Under the pieces are notes generated by a model that saw only the letters and a program-made list of their open reading frames with translations, ran no database searches and had not been told where the DNA came from. DNA of 64,000 nt from Rhodopirellula sp. SM50. Its GTDB lineage: Bacteria > Planctomycetota > Planctomycetia > Pirellulales > Pirellulaceae. A program made the position numbers and the translations under genes. Below, in pieces: positions 55,716 through 64,000 of this stretch (positions within the stretch are counted from its first letter, which is position 1; each line of letters opens with the position of its first letter). The stretch spans positions 62,001 to 126,000 of the forward strand of contig NZ_NTFY01000016.1 of assembly GCF_002289565.1 (NCBI RefSeq), given 5' to 3'.

Positions 55716-57191
55716 GTGTTTGATTCCCTTTCAGACGGATTGCAATCGGCATTTAAGAGCTTGCGCGGCAAAGGCAAGCTGTCCGAGGGCAATATGCGCG
55801 AGGGGTTGGAGATCGTTCAGCGGTCTCTGTTGGAAGCGGATGTCAGTTACCCGGTCGTGCAGGAGTTCATGGGGCACGTGACCGAGCGGGCGCTCGGCAA
55901 AAAGGTGCTGCTGAGCCTGCGACCGGAACAAGAGCTGGTACGAATCGTCCACGACGAGCTGGTTTCGATTTTGGGACCGGTCGACCCGTCGATCCATCTG
56001 AAGAAAGATGGTGCGACGATCATCATGTTGTGCGGCTTGCAGGGGAGCGGAAAGACGACGACCTGCGGCAAGTTGGCGCAGTTGTTGATCGAGCAAAAGA
56101 TCAAGCCGACGTTGGTGGCCGCTGACCTGCAGCGACCGGCGGCGATCGAGCAGTTGAAGGTGATCGGCGAGCAATTGGGCGTGCCGGTCTACAGCGAGCC
56201 GGATAACAAGAATCCCGTCCAAGTCTGCAAGAACGGCGTCGCCAAGGCCGAAGCGGACGGTTCGCGGGTCGTGATTTTGGACACCGCCGGGCGGTTGGCC
56301 ATCGACGAGGAGTTGATGGCGGAATTGGCGCGGATCGACAAAAAGGTCGGCCCCGATCAGGTTTACCTGGTGGTCGACGGGATGACCGGCCAGGATGCCG
56401 TCAACAGTGCCGACGCGTTCAACAAGTCGCTCGAGCTGGACGGGGTGGTGATGACCAAGTTGGACGGCGACGCCCGCGGCGGGGCGTTGTTGTCGGTCAA
56501 GCACGTCACCGGCGTCCCGATCAAATTCATCGGAACCGGCGAGCATTTTGACGCACTGGAGCCGTTTCGTCCCGAGGGGATGGCCGGCCGAATCTTGCAG
56601 ATGGGCGATATCGTGGCCGCCGCCGCGGAAGCCCATCGGATCGTCGACGAGAAGGAACGCGAGGAGTTGGAGGCCAAAATGGCTTCTGGCGACTTCACGT
56701 TGGACGATTTTAAGAACATGATGGAGAAAGTCAGCAAGCCTGGCTTGATGGGCCGAATGATGGGCTTGATGCCCGGCATGGGTCAGTTCAAGGAAGCTTT
56801 GGAAAGCGACGAGGCGGCCGGGGGCATTCGGCAGACGATCGGCGCGATCAATGCCATGACCGCGGAAGAACGCCGCAACCCCAAGATCATCGACGCCTCG
56901 CGTCGGACGCGGATTGCCAAGGGTGCCGGCGTGCAAACGCCGGTGATCAGCCAGTTGGTCAAGCAGTTCGACATCATGAAACCGTTGATGCAGGGCATGG
57001 CCGGCGGCTCGATGATGGATCGAGCCAAGATGATGCAGCAGCTGCAGGGGGCGATGGCCAGCGGCAATGGCAGCCTGGACGGCATGCGTGTCAAAAAAGG
57101 CACCGGCAAGCGATTGTCAAATGCCGAACGTGCCAAGTTGCGAAAGCAACGTGACAAGTTGAAGCGTCAAAAGCGACGAAACAAGCGATAG
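55716..57191 (+). CDS. ffh: Signal recognition particle GTPase Ffh (SRP54)
   Basis: A 491-residue protein that binds signal sequences and 4.5S RNA and targets ribosomes to the membrane. The N domain (SLRGKGKLSEGNMREGLEIVQ) is followed by the G domain with GLQGSGKTTTCGKLA (G1, near 106), DTAGRLAID (G3) and TKLDGDARGGALLS (G4 region), then the methionine-rich M domain (MGRMMGLMPGMGQ) that holds the signal peptide and RNA. The start is a GTG at 55716. rpsP follows 43 bases after its stop. Confidence 0.98.
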   Translation: MFDSLSDGLQSAFKSLRGKGKLSEGNMREGLEIVQRSLLEADVSYPVVQEFMGHVTERALGKKVLLSLRPEQELVRIVHDELVSILGPVDPSIHLKKDGATIIMLCGLQGSGKTTTCGKLAQLLIEQKIKPTLVAADLQRPAAIEQLKVIGEQLGVPVYSEPDNKNPVQVCKNGVAKAEADGSRVVILDTAGRLAIDEELMAELARIDKKVGPDQVYLVVDGMTGQDAVNSADAFNKSLELDGVVMTKLDGDARGGALLSVKHVTGVPIKFIGTGEHFDALEPFRPEGMAGRILQMGDIVAAAAEAHRIVDEKEREELEAKMASGDFTLDDFKNMMEKVSKPGLMGRMMGLMPGMGQFKEALESDEAAGGIRQTIGAINAMTAEERRNPKIIDASRRTRIAKGAGVQTPVISQLVKQFDIMKPLMQGMAGGSMMDRAKMMQQLQGAMASGNGSLDGMRVKKGTGKRLSNAERAKLRKQRDKLKRQKRRNKR

Positions 57192-57234
57192 CAGTTCACC
57201 AACACAATTTGTTTTTTCCTGGAGTGAGTTTGAA

Positions 57235-57666
57235 ATGTCAGTTCGAATCCGTCTGAAAAAGATGGGTCGCACCCACCGACCTTTCTTCCGAGTTTGCGCA
57301 ATGGACCAACGGTCGCCGCGCGACGGTCGGGTGATCGAAGAGTTGGGATATTACGACCCGATGTGCCCCGAAACCGATGCCCGCGTTCAACTCAAAAGCG
57401 ATCGCGTCGATCACTGGTTGAGCGTCGGCGCACAGCCGAGTGAAAAGGTCGCCGTGCTGATCAAAAAGTACGGCACCGACGGCACGCACCTGGAAGCTCA
57501 AAAAGAAGCGCTCGCGCGACTCGGAAAGCGAAAGGAATACACCCCGGCACCCGCTGAAGCACCCAAGCCGGTGGCCAAAGAAGAACCCGCCGCCGAAGAA
57601 GCTCCAGCCGAAGAAGCTGCCGCCGAAGGCGAGTCGGTTGCCGAAGCCGAAGCGACCGCCGAGTGA
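57235..57666 (+). CDS. rpsP: 30S ribosomal protein S16 with acidic tail
   Basis: A 143-residue protein. The S16 core is in the first about 85 residues: VRIRLKKMGRTHRPFFRVCAMD, RVIEELGYYDPM. The last about 50 residues are a Glu/Ala-rich extension absent from most S16. It assembles into the small ribosomal subunit. It lies in the ffh-rpsP-trmD-rplS group, with trmD 74 bases downstream. The ATG at 57235 follows tgagtttgaa; a purine stretch gagtga precedes it. Confidence 0.97.
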   Translation: MSVRIRLKKMGRTHRPFFRVCAMDQRSPRDGRVIEELGYYDPMCPETDARVQLKSDRVDHWLSVGAQPSEKVAVLIKKYGTDGTHLEAQKEALARLGKRKEYTPAPAEAPKPVAKEEPAAEEAPAEEAAAEGESVAEAEATAE

Positions 57667-57740
57667 TTTCGGATTGCTGATTCGTCCGTGTTTGATCGGT
57701 CACCTGTTCAACGGCAATTTAGATCCCGGGAGAGACACGA

Positions 57741-58436
57741 GTGCGATTTGACATCGTCACGCTGTTCCCGGCGATCTTTGACGGCTACCTGACGCAAAGT
57801 CTGTTGGAAAAAGCGATCGCCAAAGGGCTGGTCGAAATCCACCGACATGACTTGCGCGACTGGGCCGCCGAGACGCCGCACCGAAAAGTGGATGATCGAC
57901 CCTTCGGGGGAGGCCCGGGCATGCTGTTGCAAGTCGATGTCACGGTGCCTTGTGTGGAAGACATTGAGCGGATGGCGGAAACGCCGTCGCGAAAGATCAT
58001 GCTGACGCCGCAAGGCGAGCGATTTGACCAACGCATGGCGGAGGACTTGGCACTCAGCGACCGAGTGCTGTTGCTGTGCGGGCGTTACGAAGGGTTCGAC
58101 CAACGAGTGGTCGACATATTGGAACCAGAGGAAGTCAGTGTCGGCGATTTCGTCTTGAACGGAGGCGAGGTCGCGGCGATGACGATCATCGACGGCGTCG
58201 TGCGGTTGCTGCCCGGCGTGTTGGGTGATCAAAACAGTCATGTGGATGATTCCTTCAGCCGCGGAAATCGGTTGTTGGAGTTTCCGCAGTACACGCGACC
58301 GCGAGACTTTCGAGGGCACCACGTCCCCGAAGTCTTACTCGGCGGAAACCACGAAGCGATCGCCGCGTGGCGGGCCGAGCAAAGTCGAATCAGAACGAAA
58401 CAACGTCGAGCGGATTTGCTCGATGAAGAAGAGTAG
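57741..58436 (+). CDS. trmD: tRNA (guanine-N1)-methyltransferase
   Basis: A 231-residue SAM-dependent enzyme that methylates G37 beside the anticodon, preventing frameshifts. SPOUT-fold knot motifs: DDRPFGGGPGMLLQVD, LCGRYEGFDQRV and EVSVGDFVLNGGEVAAMTIIDG. The protein starts with RFDIVTLFPAIFDGYLTQSL, typical of TrmD. The start is GTG at 57741. rimM, normally beside trmD, is absent here. rplS begins 99 bases after its stop. Confidence 0.98.
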   Translation: MRFDIVTLFPAIFDGYLTQSLLEKAIAKGLVEIHRHDLRDWAAETPHRKVDDRPFGGGPGMLLQVDVTVPCVEDIERMAETPSRKIMLTPQGERFDQRMAEDLALSDRVLLLCGRYEGFDQRVVDILEPEEVSVGDFVLNGGEVAAMTIIDGVVRLLPGVLGDQNSHVDDSFSRGNRLLEFPQYTRPRDFRGHHVPEVLLGGNHEAIAAWRAEQSRIRTKQRRADLLDEEE

Positions 58437-58535
58437 ACAGCACCAGACAACCGGATTCGCCAGTTTCCGGGAACTTGAATTCCACGCCCGAAGTCTGGCG
58501 ACTTCGGCGATCAGTCAGACGAAGAGAGTAGTACG

Positions 58536-58889
58536 ATGAGCCAAGCCATTCTGGACAAGGTCGAGCAGACCGCGATCAAAGAGAACCCGCCGCAGTTCGA
58601 AATCGGCGACACCGTTGACGTCCACTTGCGAATTCTGGAAGGCAACAAGGAGCGGATCCAGGTCTTCACCGGGGTCGTGATCGCACTCTCCGGCAGCGGA
58701 TCCAAAGAGATGTTTACCGTCCGACGGATCGTCTCCGGTGAGGGTGTGGAGCGAAAGTTCCCGCTGCACAGCCCCCGCATCGAAAAGGTCGAAGTCAAAC
58801 GGAGCGGTGTCGTGCGTCGCGCGAAACTGTACTTCTTGCGTGGCCGAGTCGGCAAAGCCGTCCGTCTGAAAGAACGCCGCCGATCCTAG
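58536..58889 (+). CDS. rplS: 50S ribosomal protein L19
   Basis: A 117-residue protein near the 30S-50S interface of the ribosome. Family signatures are visible: [31 protein letters not shown] and the C-terminal [23 protein letters not shown]. Length is normal. It closes the ffh-rpsP-trmD-rplS group; the spacing of about 100 bases to trmD and no clear terminator between them suggest one transcript. The following region holds dispersed repeats before yraN. Confidence 0.98.
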   Translation: MSQAILDKVEQTAIKENPPQFEIGDTVDVHLRILEGNKERIQVFTGVVIALSGSGSKEMFTVRRIVSGEGVERKFPLHSPRIEKVEVKRSGVVRRAKLYFLRGRVGKAVRLKERRRS

Positions 58890-58920
58890 GCCGCTCGTCA
58901 ACACGGCGCAGGCATGCGTG

Positions 58921-58994
58921 TTGGTGTGCAGGCTTTAGCCGCCCACGGTCGGTGCGTCGCAGCGACCCGGAATCGCCTAAAGGCTAGACACCAA
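58921..58994. repeat. Dispersed palindrome, ttggtgtgcaggcttt family
   Basis: Starts ttggtgtgcaggcttt and ends aaaggctagacaccaa; same family as the outer repeat 19261-19489 but uninterrupted, showing how that copy looked before the MITE inserted. Confidence 0.7.
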
Positions 58995-59017
58995 CGGTTC
59001 ACGACATGGCGACAGCC

Positions 59018-59067
59018 GTAGGGCATGCTGTGCATGCCAGCGGGCCGTCAGGCACAGCCTGACCTAC
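59018..59067. repeat. Dispersed palindrome, gtagggcatgctgtgcatgc family, second copy
   Basis: Related to 22981-23026: same first half, second half with changed bases (gtcaggcacagcctgacctac), keeping the pairing. Confidence 0.65.
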
Positions 59068-59183
59068 GAACCTGACTGCGGATTTTTCGCTGCACCCAAT
59101 CGGGAGCAGCGAACCTGGGATAGGCTTCCAGCCTGTCATTTCAGGGTCGACAGACCGGAAGTCCATCCCGCTCGTGTTTGCCC

Positions 59184-59654
59184 ATGACACGTCCAACGCC
59201 CCCGCGTTTCATCCGGCGACTTCAGCAGCGCTATTCCGAGTGGCGTTACGGGCGGATCGATCCCGAGGCCCCGATCGGCCGGCGGGGCGAGCAAGCCGCC
59301 GCGCGGTTGCTGCGCCAAAAAGGATTCGTGGTGGTCGCCGAAAGTGAATCTGACCGCGGCGGCGAAATCGATTTGATTGCCGCCGACAAGAAGTCCCGCG
59401 CGGTGATCTTCGTCGAAGTCAAAACGCTGCAGACGACCCGCCCCGGGCATCCGGCCGATCGGGTCGATGAAAACAAGCAGGCGCGGATCACCCGCGCCGC
59501 ATTGCGATTTCTCAAACGTCGCAAACTTCTCGGCACGCCATGCCGTTTCGATGTCATCGCCATCTGGTGGCCCAAGGGCGAATCGATGCCGGTTAAGATC
59601 GAGCATTACGAACACGCGTTCGAAGCCGCCGGTGATTTCCAAATGTGGGCCTGA
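59184..59654 (+). CDS. YraN family (UPF0102) putative endonuclease-like protein
   Basis: A 156-residue protein with the UPF0102 signature: GRRGEQAAARLLRQKGFVVVAESESDRGGEIDLIAADKKSRAVIFVEVKTL, in which the Asp and the E-V-K triad form the PD-(D/E)XK-type pattern of nuclease-like folds. The role of the family is uncertain, possibly in DNA repair or recombination. The ATG at 59184 was chosen over a TTG two codons upstream. It lies shortly after rplS, a place where yraN is often found in bacteria, so its transcript may continue from the ribosomal genes, although repeats lie in between. Confidence 0.85.
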   Translation: MTRPTPPRFIRRLQQRYSEWRYGRIDPEAPIGRRGEQAAARLLRQKGFVVVAESESDRGGEIDLIAADKKSRAVIFVEVKTLQTTRPGHPADRVDENKQARITRAALRFLKRRKLLGTPCRFDVIAIWWPKGESMPVKIEHYEHAFEAAGDFQMWA

Positions 59655-59775
59655 GGCGGGGGGAATGAACTCGATGGAGGCAGGTTCGACTGGCACGGGC
59701 TGAAGCAACCGTTGGTGTCCAGCCTTCAGGCGTTCCCACTCGTTGCGGGGGACGTCGAATCTTTTACTGCAGGAT

Positions 59776-59869
59776 TTGGCAACCCATTTCGATTCTCTCC
59801 CTCTGGGAGAGACGGCGTTTGCGCAGCAAGCAAACGCCAGAGAGGGCCGGCGCTGCAAACGTCTTGGCG
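59776..59869 (-). repeat. 94-bp dispersed element, inverted copy
   Basis: Reverse complement of 42383-42476 (ends tttggcaaccc...cgtcttggc) with a few differences. Contains gagagacggcgtttgc and gcaaacgccagaga. Confidence 0.75.
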
Positions 59870-60009
59870 TCTTGCCCTACTGGTCCGTCGAGCGATCCAT
59901 GTGATGCGCCGCTGAGCCGTCTGATTGGATCGCGGACTCAAGCCGGTGGGATGCGGTGCGACGCTGGAAACGCTAGCCCGAAGACACCCACAGTGCTCCA
60001 CTTAAGTGA

Positions 60010-60083
60010 ACCCACGGATGGCAGAGCGTACCCACGGATGAAAAGCAGCCAGGGATCCGTGGGTACGCCTTGCCATCGGTGGG
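60010..60083. repeat. 74-bp palindromic element, copy 2
   Basis: Second copy of the element at 377-450, with substitutions in the stem that partly keep pairing (gcagagcgtacccacggatg versus the complement). Confidence 0.75.
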
Positions 60084-60396
60084 TGTTCTCCGTTGCGGTG
60101 ATACCAGAGATCGTTTGTTTGATCAGATCGATCTAGGGAAGCCGTTTGCAGACGGTGCACGCACCACGCATGACATCTACCGATAGACGCTGCGCTACGA
60201 TGAAATCCGTCACTTATACAATTGATGTCTCGAGCAGCGCCACCGGGCGGCTAAAGCCTGCACACCAACACGGATGCCCGCGGTGCCAAGATTTTCGATC
60301 GCGACGCGAATTAGATCCCAAAGGTCTTGCCCGGGTCGTCGATCAACTAGACTTGAAAGGGCGTTGATCAGATTCTGCCTCTCACCCCTCAGTCGA

Positions 60397-61659
60397 ATGA
60401 AGATGCTTCTCAAAATGCTGGTCGTGATTGGCGTTTTGGTCGGCATTGGTACAGTCGGATACAAACCGGCGCGGACGTATTGGGAAGAGCGTCATCGGGT
60501 GAAGTGGGAAACCGCCGCGATCGTCCGCGGCGATGTGACGCGCTATGTCAACTCCACCGGTTCGGTCCGGCCGGTCCAATCGGTCTTGGTCGGTTCGGTC
60601 GTCTCGGGGCCGATCGAGGAGTTGAACGTTGATTTCAACGACGAGGTCAAGAAGGGCGATGTGCTGGCGACGATCGATCCGCGACTCTTCAAAGCCGACG
60701 TTGCCAGAGACGAAGCGACTTTGGCCACGCGAAAGGCGGAACTGGAACGCATCGAAGCGGAGCTGGTCCAAGCCAACAACAGCTACCAGCGCGGTCAGAA
60801 GTTGTACACCAAGAAAGTCGGCTTTCTCTCCGATAGCGAAATGGACGCGCTGGTGTTGGAAGTGAAGTCGCTGGAGGCGCAGTTGAAGGTCGCGCACGCG
60901 ATGATTCAGCAGGCCGAGGCATCGTTAGAAAACTCGCAGGCGAACTTGAATTACTGTGAGATCACGGCTCCGGTCGATGGCGTGATCATCGACCGCAAGA
61001 TTGATCCCGGCCAAACCCTTGCCGCTTCGTTTCAGACGCCGGAACTGTTCATTGTCGCCCCTGATTTACGCGACAAGGTTCACGTGTTCGCCTCCGTCGA
61101 CGAAGCGGACATCGGACTGGTCCAAAAGGCTCAAGCTGAAACGCGACCGGTGACCTTCACCGTCGACGCTCACCCCGATGAGTTGTTCAGCGGTGAAATC
61201 GAGCAGATTCGCGTCAGCAGCGTCGCCAACCAGAACGTGGTCACCTATCCCGTCGTCATCGTGACCAGCAATCCCGACTTGAAACTGTTGCCGGGCATGA
61301 CGGCCAGCATCTCGTTCGAAGTCGATTCGATCAGCGATGTGCCGAAATTGCCTAATGCCGCACTCCGTTTCTTTCCCGACGATGTCCAGTGGGTGCATGA
61401 ATCCGATCGGCATCTGATTGATGGGTCGATGTGGAGCACGAAACGAGATCGGGAGAACGAGGAGCGACAGCTGTCGGCCGCGGAGAAAGCGGAGAAGCGA
61501 AGGGTGCGGAACAAACGTCACGTCTGGGTCGTCGATGGAAAGTGGTTGCGCGCCGTGGAGATCGAAACCGGTTTGAGCGAAAGCGGATTCACCGAGCTGA
61601 AGTCGGGGGCGCTTTCGGTCGGTGATCTGTTGGTGACCGGCGAGGAAGTGAAAAAGTAA
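60397..61659 (+). CDS. HlyD/MacA-type periplasmic adaptor of an efflux pump
   Basis: A 420-residue membrane-fusion protein. An N-terminal membrane anchor (MLLKMLVVIGVLVGIGTVGY) is followed by the lipoyl halves (GDVTRYVNSTGSVRPVQSVLVGSVVSGPI; EITAPVDGVIIDRKIDPGQTL), a helical coiled-coil hairpin between about residues 110-185 and a beta-barrel part (VFASVDEADIGLVQKAQAETRP). It should span the periplasm and link an inner-membrane permease to an outer-membrane channel. ATG 60397 chosen, as the longer frame is non-coding. Permease and ATPase genes follow immediately, so it is the first gene of a MacAB-like operon; the substrate, often an antibiotic or a peptide, is unknown. Confidence 0.9.
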   Translation: MKMLLKMLVVIGVLVGIGTVGYKPARTYWEERHRVKWETAAIVRGDVTRYVNSTGSVRPVQSVLVGSVVSGPIEELNVDFNDEVKKGDVLATIDPRLFKADVARDEATLATRKAELERIEAELVQANNSYQRGQKLYTKKVGFLSDSEMDALVLEVKSLEAQLKVAHAMIQQAEASLENSQANLNYCEITAPVDGVIIDRKIDPGQTLAASFQTPELFIVAPDLRDKVHVFASVDEADIGLVQKAQAETRPVTFTVDAHPDELFSGEIEQIRVSSVANQNVVTYPVVIVTSNPDLKLLPGMTASISFEVDSISDVPKLPNAALRFFPDDVQWVHESDRHLIDGSMWSTKRDRENEERQLSAAEKAEKRRVRNKRHVWVVDGKWLRAVEIETGLSESGFTELKSGALSVGDLLVTGEEVKK

Positions 61660-61666
61660 TTCGCCC

Positions 61667-62908
61667 ATGTCTTTTTTGGATACCATTCGAATCGCACTGA
61701 GGGCCTTGTTGAAAAACAAGATGCGCGCTGTGTTGACGATCATCGGCGTGGTGATCGGGATCGCCGCGGTGACCACGATCGTGTCGATCGGTCAGGGCGC
61801 GAATCGTCTGGTGCAAGGTGAACTGGAGAATCTTGGCACCAACGTGATCTTTGTGATTCCGGGACAGACCACCGACGGTGGCGTTCGCCAGAACGACGCG
61901 CCTTCGTTGACCGCCGCGGATGCCGAAGCGATCAGCATGGAATGTCCGGCGGTCTTGGCCGCCTCGCCGCTGGTGTTCACCGGCGGGCAGGTCATTTACG
62001 GCAATGAGAACTGGAGCCCGAAGGAGATGTTGGGCGTCGGAACGGACTTTCTGTTGGTCCGCAATTGGAGCCTTCAGGCCGGGTCGTTTTTCAGCGAAGC
62101 CGACGTCGAGTCCAAGGCCAAGGTGTGTGTGATCGGTCAATCATTGATACCGAAGTTGTTTCGCACCACCAATCCGCTCGGCGAGACGCTGCGCGTCAAC
62201 AATGTGCCCATTCGCGTGATCGGAATCCTGTCCAAAAAAGGGGCCAACATGGTCGGTGATGACCAGGACAATCTGTTGCTGATGCCGCAGACGACGGTGC
62301 GGAAGCGGTTGCTCGGGTCACCGATGGACAACATTCACGCGATCATGGTTTCGGCTCGCAGCACCAACCAGATGAGCGCGGCGACGCGGCAGATTCGCAA
62401 TCTGTTGCTCGAGCGACATGACATCGCGCCGGGGGAGGAAGACGATTTCGACATCACGGACATGGAAGAGGTTGCCGGAACGTTGGGGATGATCACCGGG
62501 ACGCTGACGCTGATGTTGTCGGCCATCGCGGGGATCTCGTTGGTCGTCGGGGGCGTCGGGATCATGAACATCATGTTGGTCTCGGTGACCGAACGGACTC
62601 GCGAGATCGGCATCCGAATGGCGCTCGGGGCGCGGGGCCGCGATATCTTGTGGCAGTTCCTGATCGAGTCGGTGGTATTGTCCAGCATCGGCGGGGTGAT
62701 CGGATTGGCGCTCGGAACGGGCATGTCGATGGCGGCGACGATGTTGATCAACGCTTACAAACCGGGGACGGAATGGCCGATGGTGGTTTCGTTTCCCGCG
62801 GCGCTGGTCGCGATGGGATTTGCCGCGGCCGTCGGTGTGTTTTTTGGTTTTTATCCCGCTCGGCGGGCCAGCATGTTGGACCCGATCGATGCGCTCAGGT
62901 ACGAGTAA
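61667..62908 (+). CDS. MacB-like ABC transporter permease
   Basis: A 413-residue FtsX/MacB-type permease. The N-terminus (FLDTIRIALRALLKNKMRAVLTIIGVVIGIAAV) gives the first membrane helix, the large periplasmic domain follows, and three C-terminal helices include IAGISLVVGGVGIMNIMLVSVTERTREIGIRMALGARGRD, the signature of the family. Unlike MacB of E. coli, it has no ATPase domain; the ATPase is a separate gene six bases downstream. It begins seven bases after the adaptor's stop. Role: with the adaptor and ATPase, mechanotransmission that drives export from the periplasm. Confidence 0.94.
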   Translation: MSFLDTIRIALRALLKNKMRAVLTIIGVVIGIAAVTTIVSIGQGANRLVQGELENLGTNVIFVIPGQTTDGGVRQNDAPSLTAADAEAISMECPAVLAASPLVFTGGQVIYGNENWSPKEMLGVGTDFLLVRNWSLQAGSFFSEADVESKAKVCVIGQSLIPKLFRTTNPLGETLRVNNVPIRVIGILSKKGANMVGDDQDNLLLMPQTTVRKRLLGSPMDNIHAIMVSARSTNQMSAATRQIRNLLLERHDIAPGEEDDFDITDMEEVAGTLGMITGTLTLMLSAIAGISLVVGGVGIMNIMLVSVTERTREIGIRMALGARGRDILWQFLIESVVLSSIGGVIGLALGTGMSMAATMLINAYKPGTEWPMVVSFPAALVAMGFAAAVGVFFGFYPARRASMLDPIDALRYE

Positions 62909-62914
62909 CCCATC

Positions 62915-63643
62915 GTGGCATTGATCGAACTTCGAGATGTCAGACGCGTCTACGACTTGGGCGAAGTCCAAGTGCACGCGCTCCGTACGGTCAGTTTGGA
63001 GATTCAGCGGGGGGAATACATCGCGCTGGTCGGGCCCTCGGGCAGCGGCAAGTCGACGTTGATGAACACGCTCGGTTGTTTGGATCGGCCGACCCACGGC
63101 AGCTACTTGCTCGACGGCCAGGAGATCGTTTCGATGAATCGCGACCAGCGGGCCCGGATTCGAAACAAGCAGCTCGGTTTTGTGTTCCAAAACTTTAATC
63201 TGCTCAATCGGACCTCGGCGCTGGAAAACGTCGAGTTGCCGCTGATGTACGGCCCACGTCTGTCCGCCCGCCAGCGGCATGATCGGGCGCGTGAGGTGTT
63301 GGATCAGGTCGGGTTGGGGGATCGCTACCATCATCATCCCAGCCAGCTCTCCGGCGGTCAGCAGCAACGGGTGGCGATCGCCAGGGCGCTCGTCAATCGC
63401 CCGTCGATCTTGATGGGGGATGAGCCGACCGGCAATCTGGACTCCCAGACCAGCCGCGAAGTGATCGCGTTGTTCCGAGAGCTGAATGAAACACAGAAAA
63501 TCACAGTGATTCTGGTCACGCACGACCCCAACATCGCACGCAATTCCAAGCGGACGATCGTGCTCCGCGACGGCCAGGTCGTCGCAGACACGACCGATTT
63601 TGCCAAAGCCAAAGCGGCCCTCGATGCCGAGGCGGGCGAGTAG
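62915..63643 (+). CDS. MacB/LolD-type ABC transporter ATPase
   Basis: A 242-residue ATPase. Walker A GPSGSGKSTLMNTLG, signature LSGGQQQRVAIARAL, Walker B ILMGDEPTGNLD, and the H-loop HDPNIA are all present. The start is a GTG at 62915, six bases after the permease stop; the permease ends TAA. Third gene of the adaptor-permease-ATPase operon. Family members power export by MacAB-like pumps or lipoprotein release (LolD), the adaptor gene favouring the former. Confidence 0.95.
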   Translation: MALIELRDVRRVYDLGEVQVHALRTVSLEIQRGEYIALVGPSGSGKSTLMNTLGCLDRPTHGSYLLDGQEIVSMNRDQRARIRNKQLGFVFQNFNLLNRTSALENVELPLMYGPRLSARQRHDRAREVLDQVGLGDRYHHHPSQLSGGQQQRVAIARALVNRPSILMGDEPTGNLDSQTSREVIALFRELNETQKITVILVTHDPNIARNSKRTIVLRDGQVVADTTDFAKAKAALDAEAGE

Positions 63644-63659
63644 GGGGCGCGGTGTCTTG

Positions 63660-63745
63660 CCCGGCCATCATTCTGCCCCCCATCGTTCTACCGTCTCTTT
63701 CCTACGACAAGGCAAATTGGCAGAATGATTCGGGGCAGAATGATA
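63660..63745. repeat. Polypurine/polypyrimidine element with ggcagaatgat words
   Basis: Contains catcattctgccccccatcg and ggcagaatgattcggggcag, inverted versions of each other, so the region can fold back. Same words as 41793-41842 and 50840-50865. Confidence 0.6.
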
Positions 63746-63803
63746 TTGATTGGACGAGCGGTTAAACTGACATGCCGTACGCCATTTTATTGTCTCTCAA
63801 TCC

Positions 63804-64000
63804 ATGCATCCGATGTTACGCACCGTCGCCACGTCACTCGCCTTTCTTGTCGTCCTGTTTGTCTCCACGGCCAGCGCCGAATCCAAGCCCAATGTGATCT
63901 TCATCCTGCTCGACGACATGGGGTGGGGGGACTTTGGGGTGCTACATCAAAATGATTCGACGCATTCGAAGCGCCATCAGACGCCGATGTTGGATCGGAT
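63804..64000 (+). CDS. Sulfatase, N-terminal part (runs off the window)
   Basis: The frame is open from the ATG at 63804 to the edge, with 65 full codons visible. It begins with a signal peptide (MLRTVATSLAFLVVLFVST, cleavage around ASA) and then KPNVIFILLDDMGWGDFGV, the N-terminal signature of formylglycine-dependent sulfatases, in which the two Asp bind calcium. The catalytic Cys or Ser motif lies beyond the window. Planctomycetes carry many such enzymes for marine polysaccharides. Further in-frame ATG at 63813. No stop is visible, so it is partial. Confidence 0.9.
   Translation, partial: MHPMLRTVATSLAFLVVLFVSTASAESKPNVIFILLDDMGWGDFGVLHQNDSTHSKRHQTPMLDR

Larger units (their letters stand above)
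59655..60396. other. Intergenic region with repeats before the export operon
   Basis: About 740 bases without a credible gene. It holds the inverted copy of the 94-bp element (59776-59869), the second copy of the 74-bp palindrome (60010-60083), and pieces of the ttggtgtccagcct family near 59711 and 60255. Confidence 0.7.

Overview
The window looks like chromosomal DNA of a planctomycete, most likely family Pirellulaceae (inference from gene content, not a database match). Pointers are a DUF1559 protein with a prepilin N-terminus, a secreted sulfatase at the right edge, a fused ResB/CcsA cytochrome c maturation protein, an excisionase-like HTH protein with a long acidic tail and one membrane segment, a J-like/Hsp70 pair, and many short palindromic repeats in the intergenic spaces. 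I recognised no rRNA, tRNA, CRISPR array, prophage or complete insertion sequence.

Layout. 1-3.4 kb: end of gatB, then a Uma2 nuclease and small membrane proteins. 3.4-9 kb: a methyltransferase-like membrane protein, a Tat-exported sugar-isomerase-like protein, a 1057-residue protein joining all three AmmeMemoRadiSam components, and a probable lipoprotein. 9-17.1 kb: histidine genes hisD, hisC and hisB on the minus strand, interrupted by a J-like membrane protein, an Hsp70 and a plus-strand four-helix-bundle gene flanked by two copies of a palindrome. 17.5-24.5 kb: a GT-C type glycosyltransferase, a c-type cytochrome, thiC preceded by eight 27-bp tandem repeats, a cysteine-cluster protein and an MFS transporter. 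24.9-33.7 kb: DUF1559 protein, small lipoproteins, dapB, lspA, an inositol-phosphatase-family enzyme and envelope proteins. 34-41.6 kb: ccsBA and putA. 42.5-55.6 kb: a membrane-anchored hypothetical protein, an M50 protease, a GspE/PilB-type ATPase, a HAD phosphatase, a likely membrane pseudokinase, an exported protein and a five-part zinc-ribbon/FHA/ABC/permease/lipase fusion. 55.7-59.7 kb: the ffh-rpsP-trmD-rplS-yraN housekeeping cluster, without rimM. 60.4-64 kb: a MacAB-like export operon and the start of a sulfatase.

How the genes relate. Coherent groups are histidine synthesis (hisD, hisC, hisB; possibly the phosphatase at 29.3 kb), the translation/SRP cluster, the three-gene efflux operon, cytochrome c maturation with its neighbouring lipoprotein, and lipoprotein processing (lspA) beside several lipobox proteins. 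The points most worth a second look are the AmmeMemoRadiSam fusion with a ribosome-binding-site-like motif at an internal domain junction, the ABC-lipase fusion, the likely pseudokinase, the J-like/Hsp70 pair, and an unusually dense set of non-autonomous repeats. One of these repeats carries clear 10-bp target duplications, and several supply or abut the stop codons of neighbouring genes.
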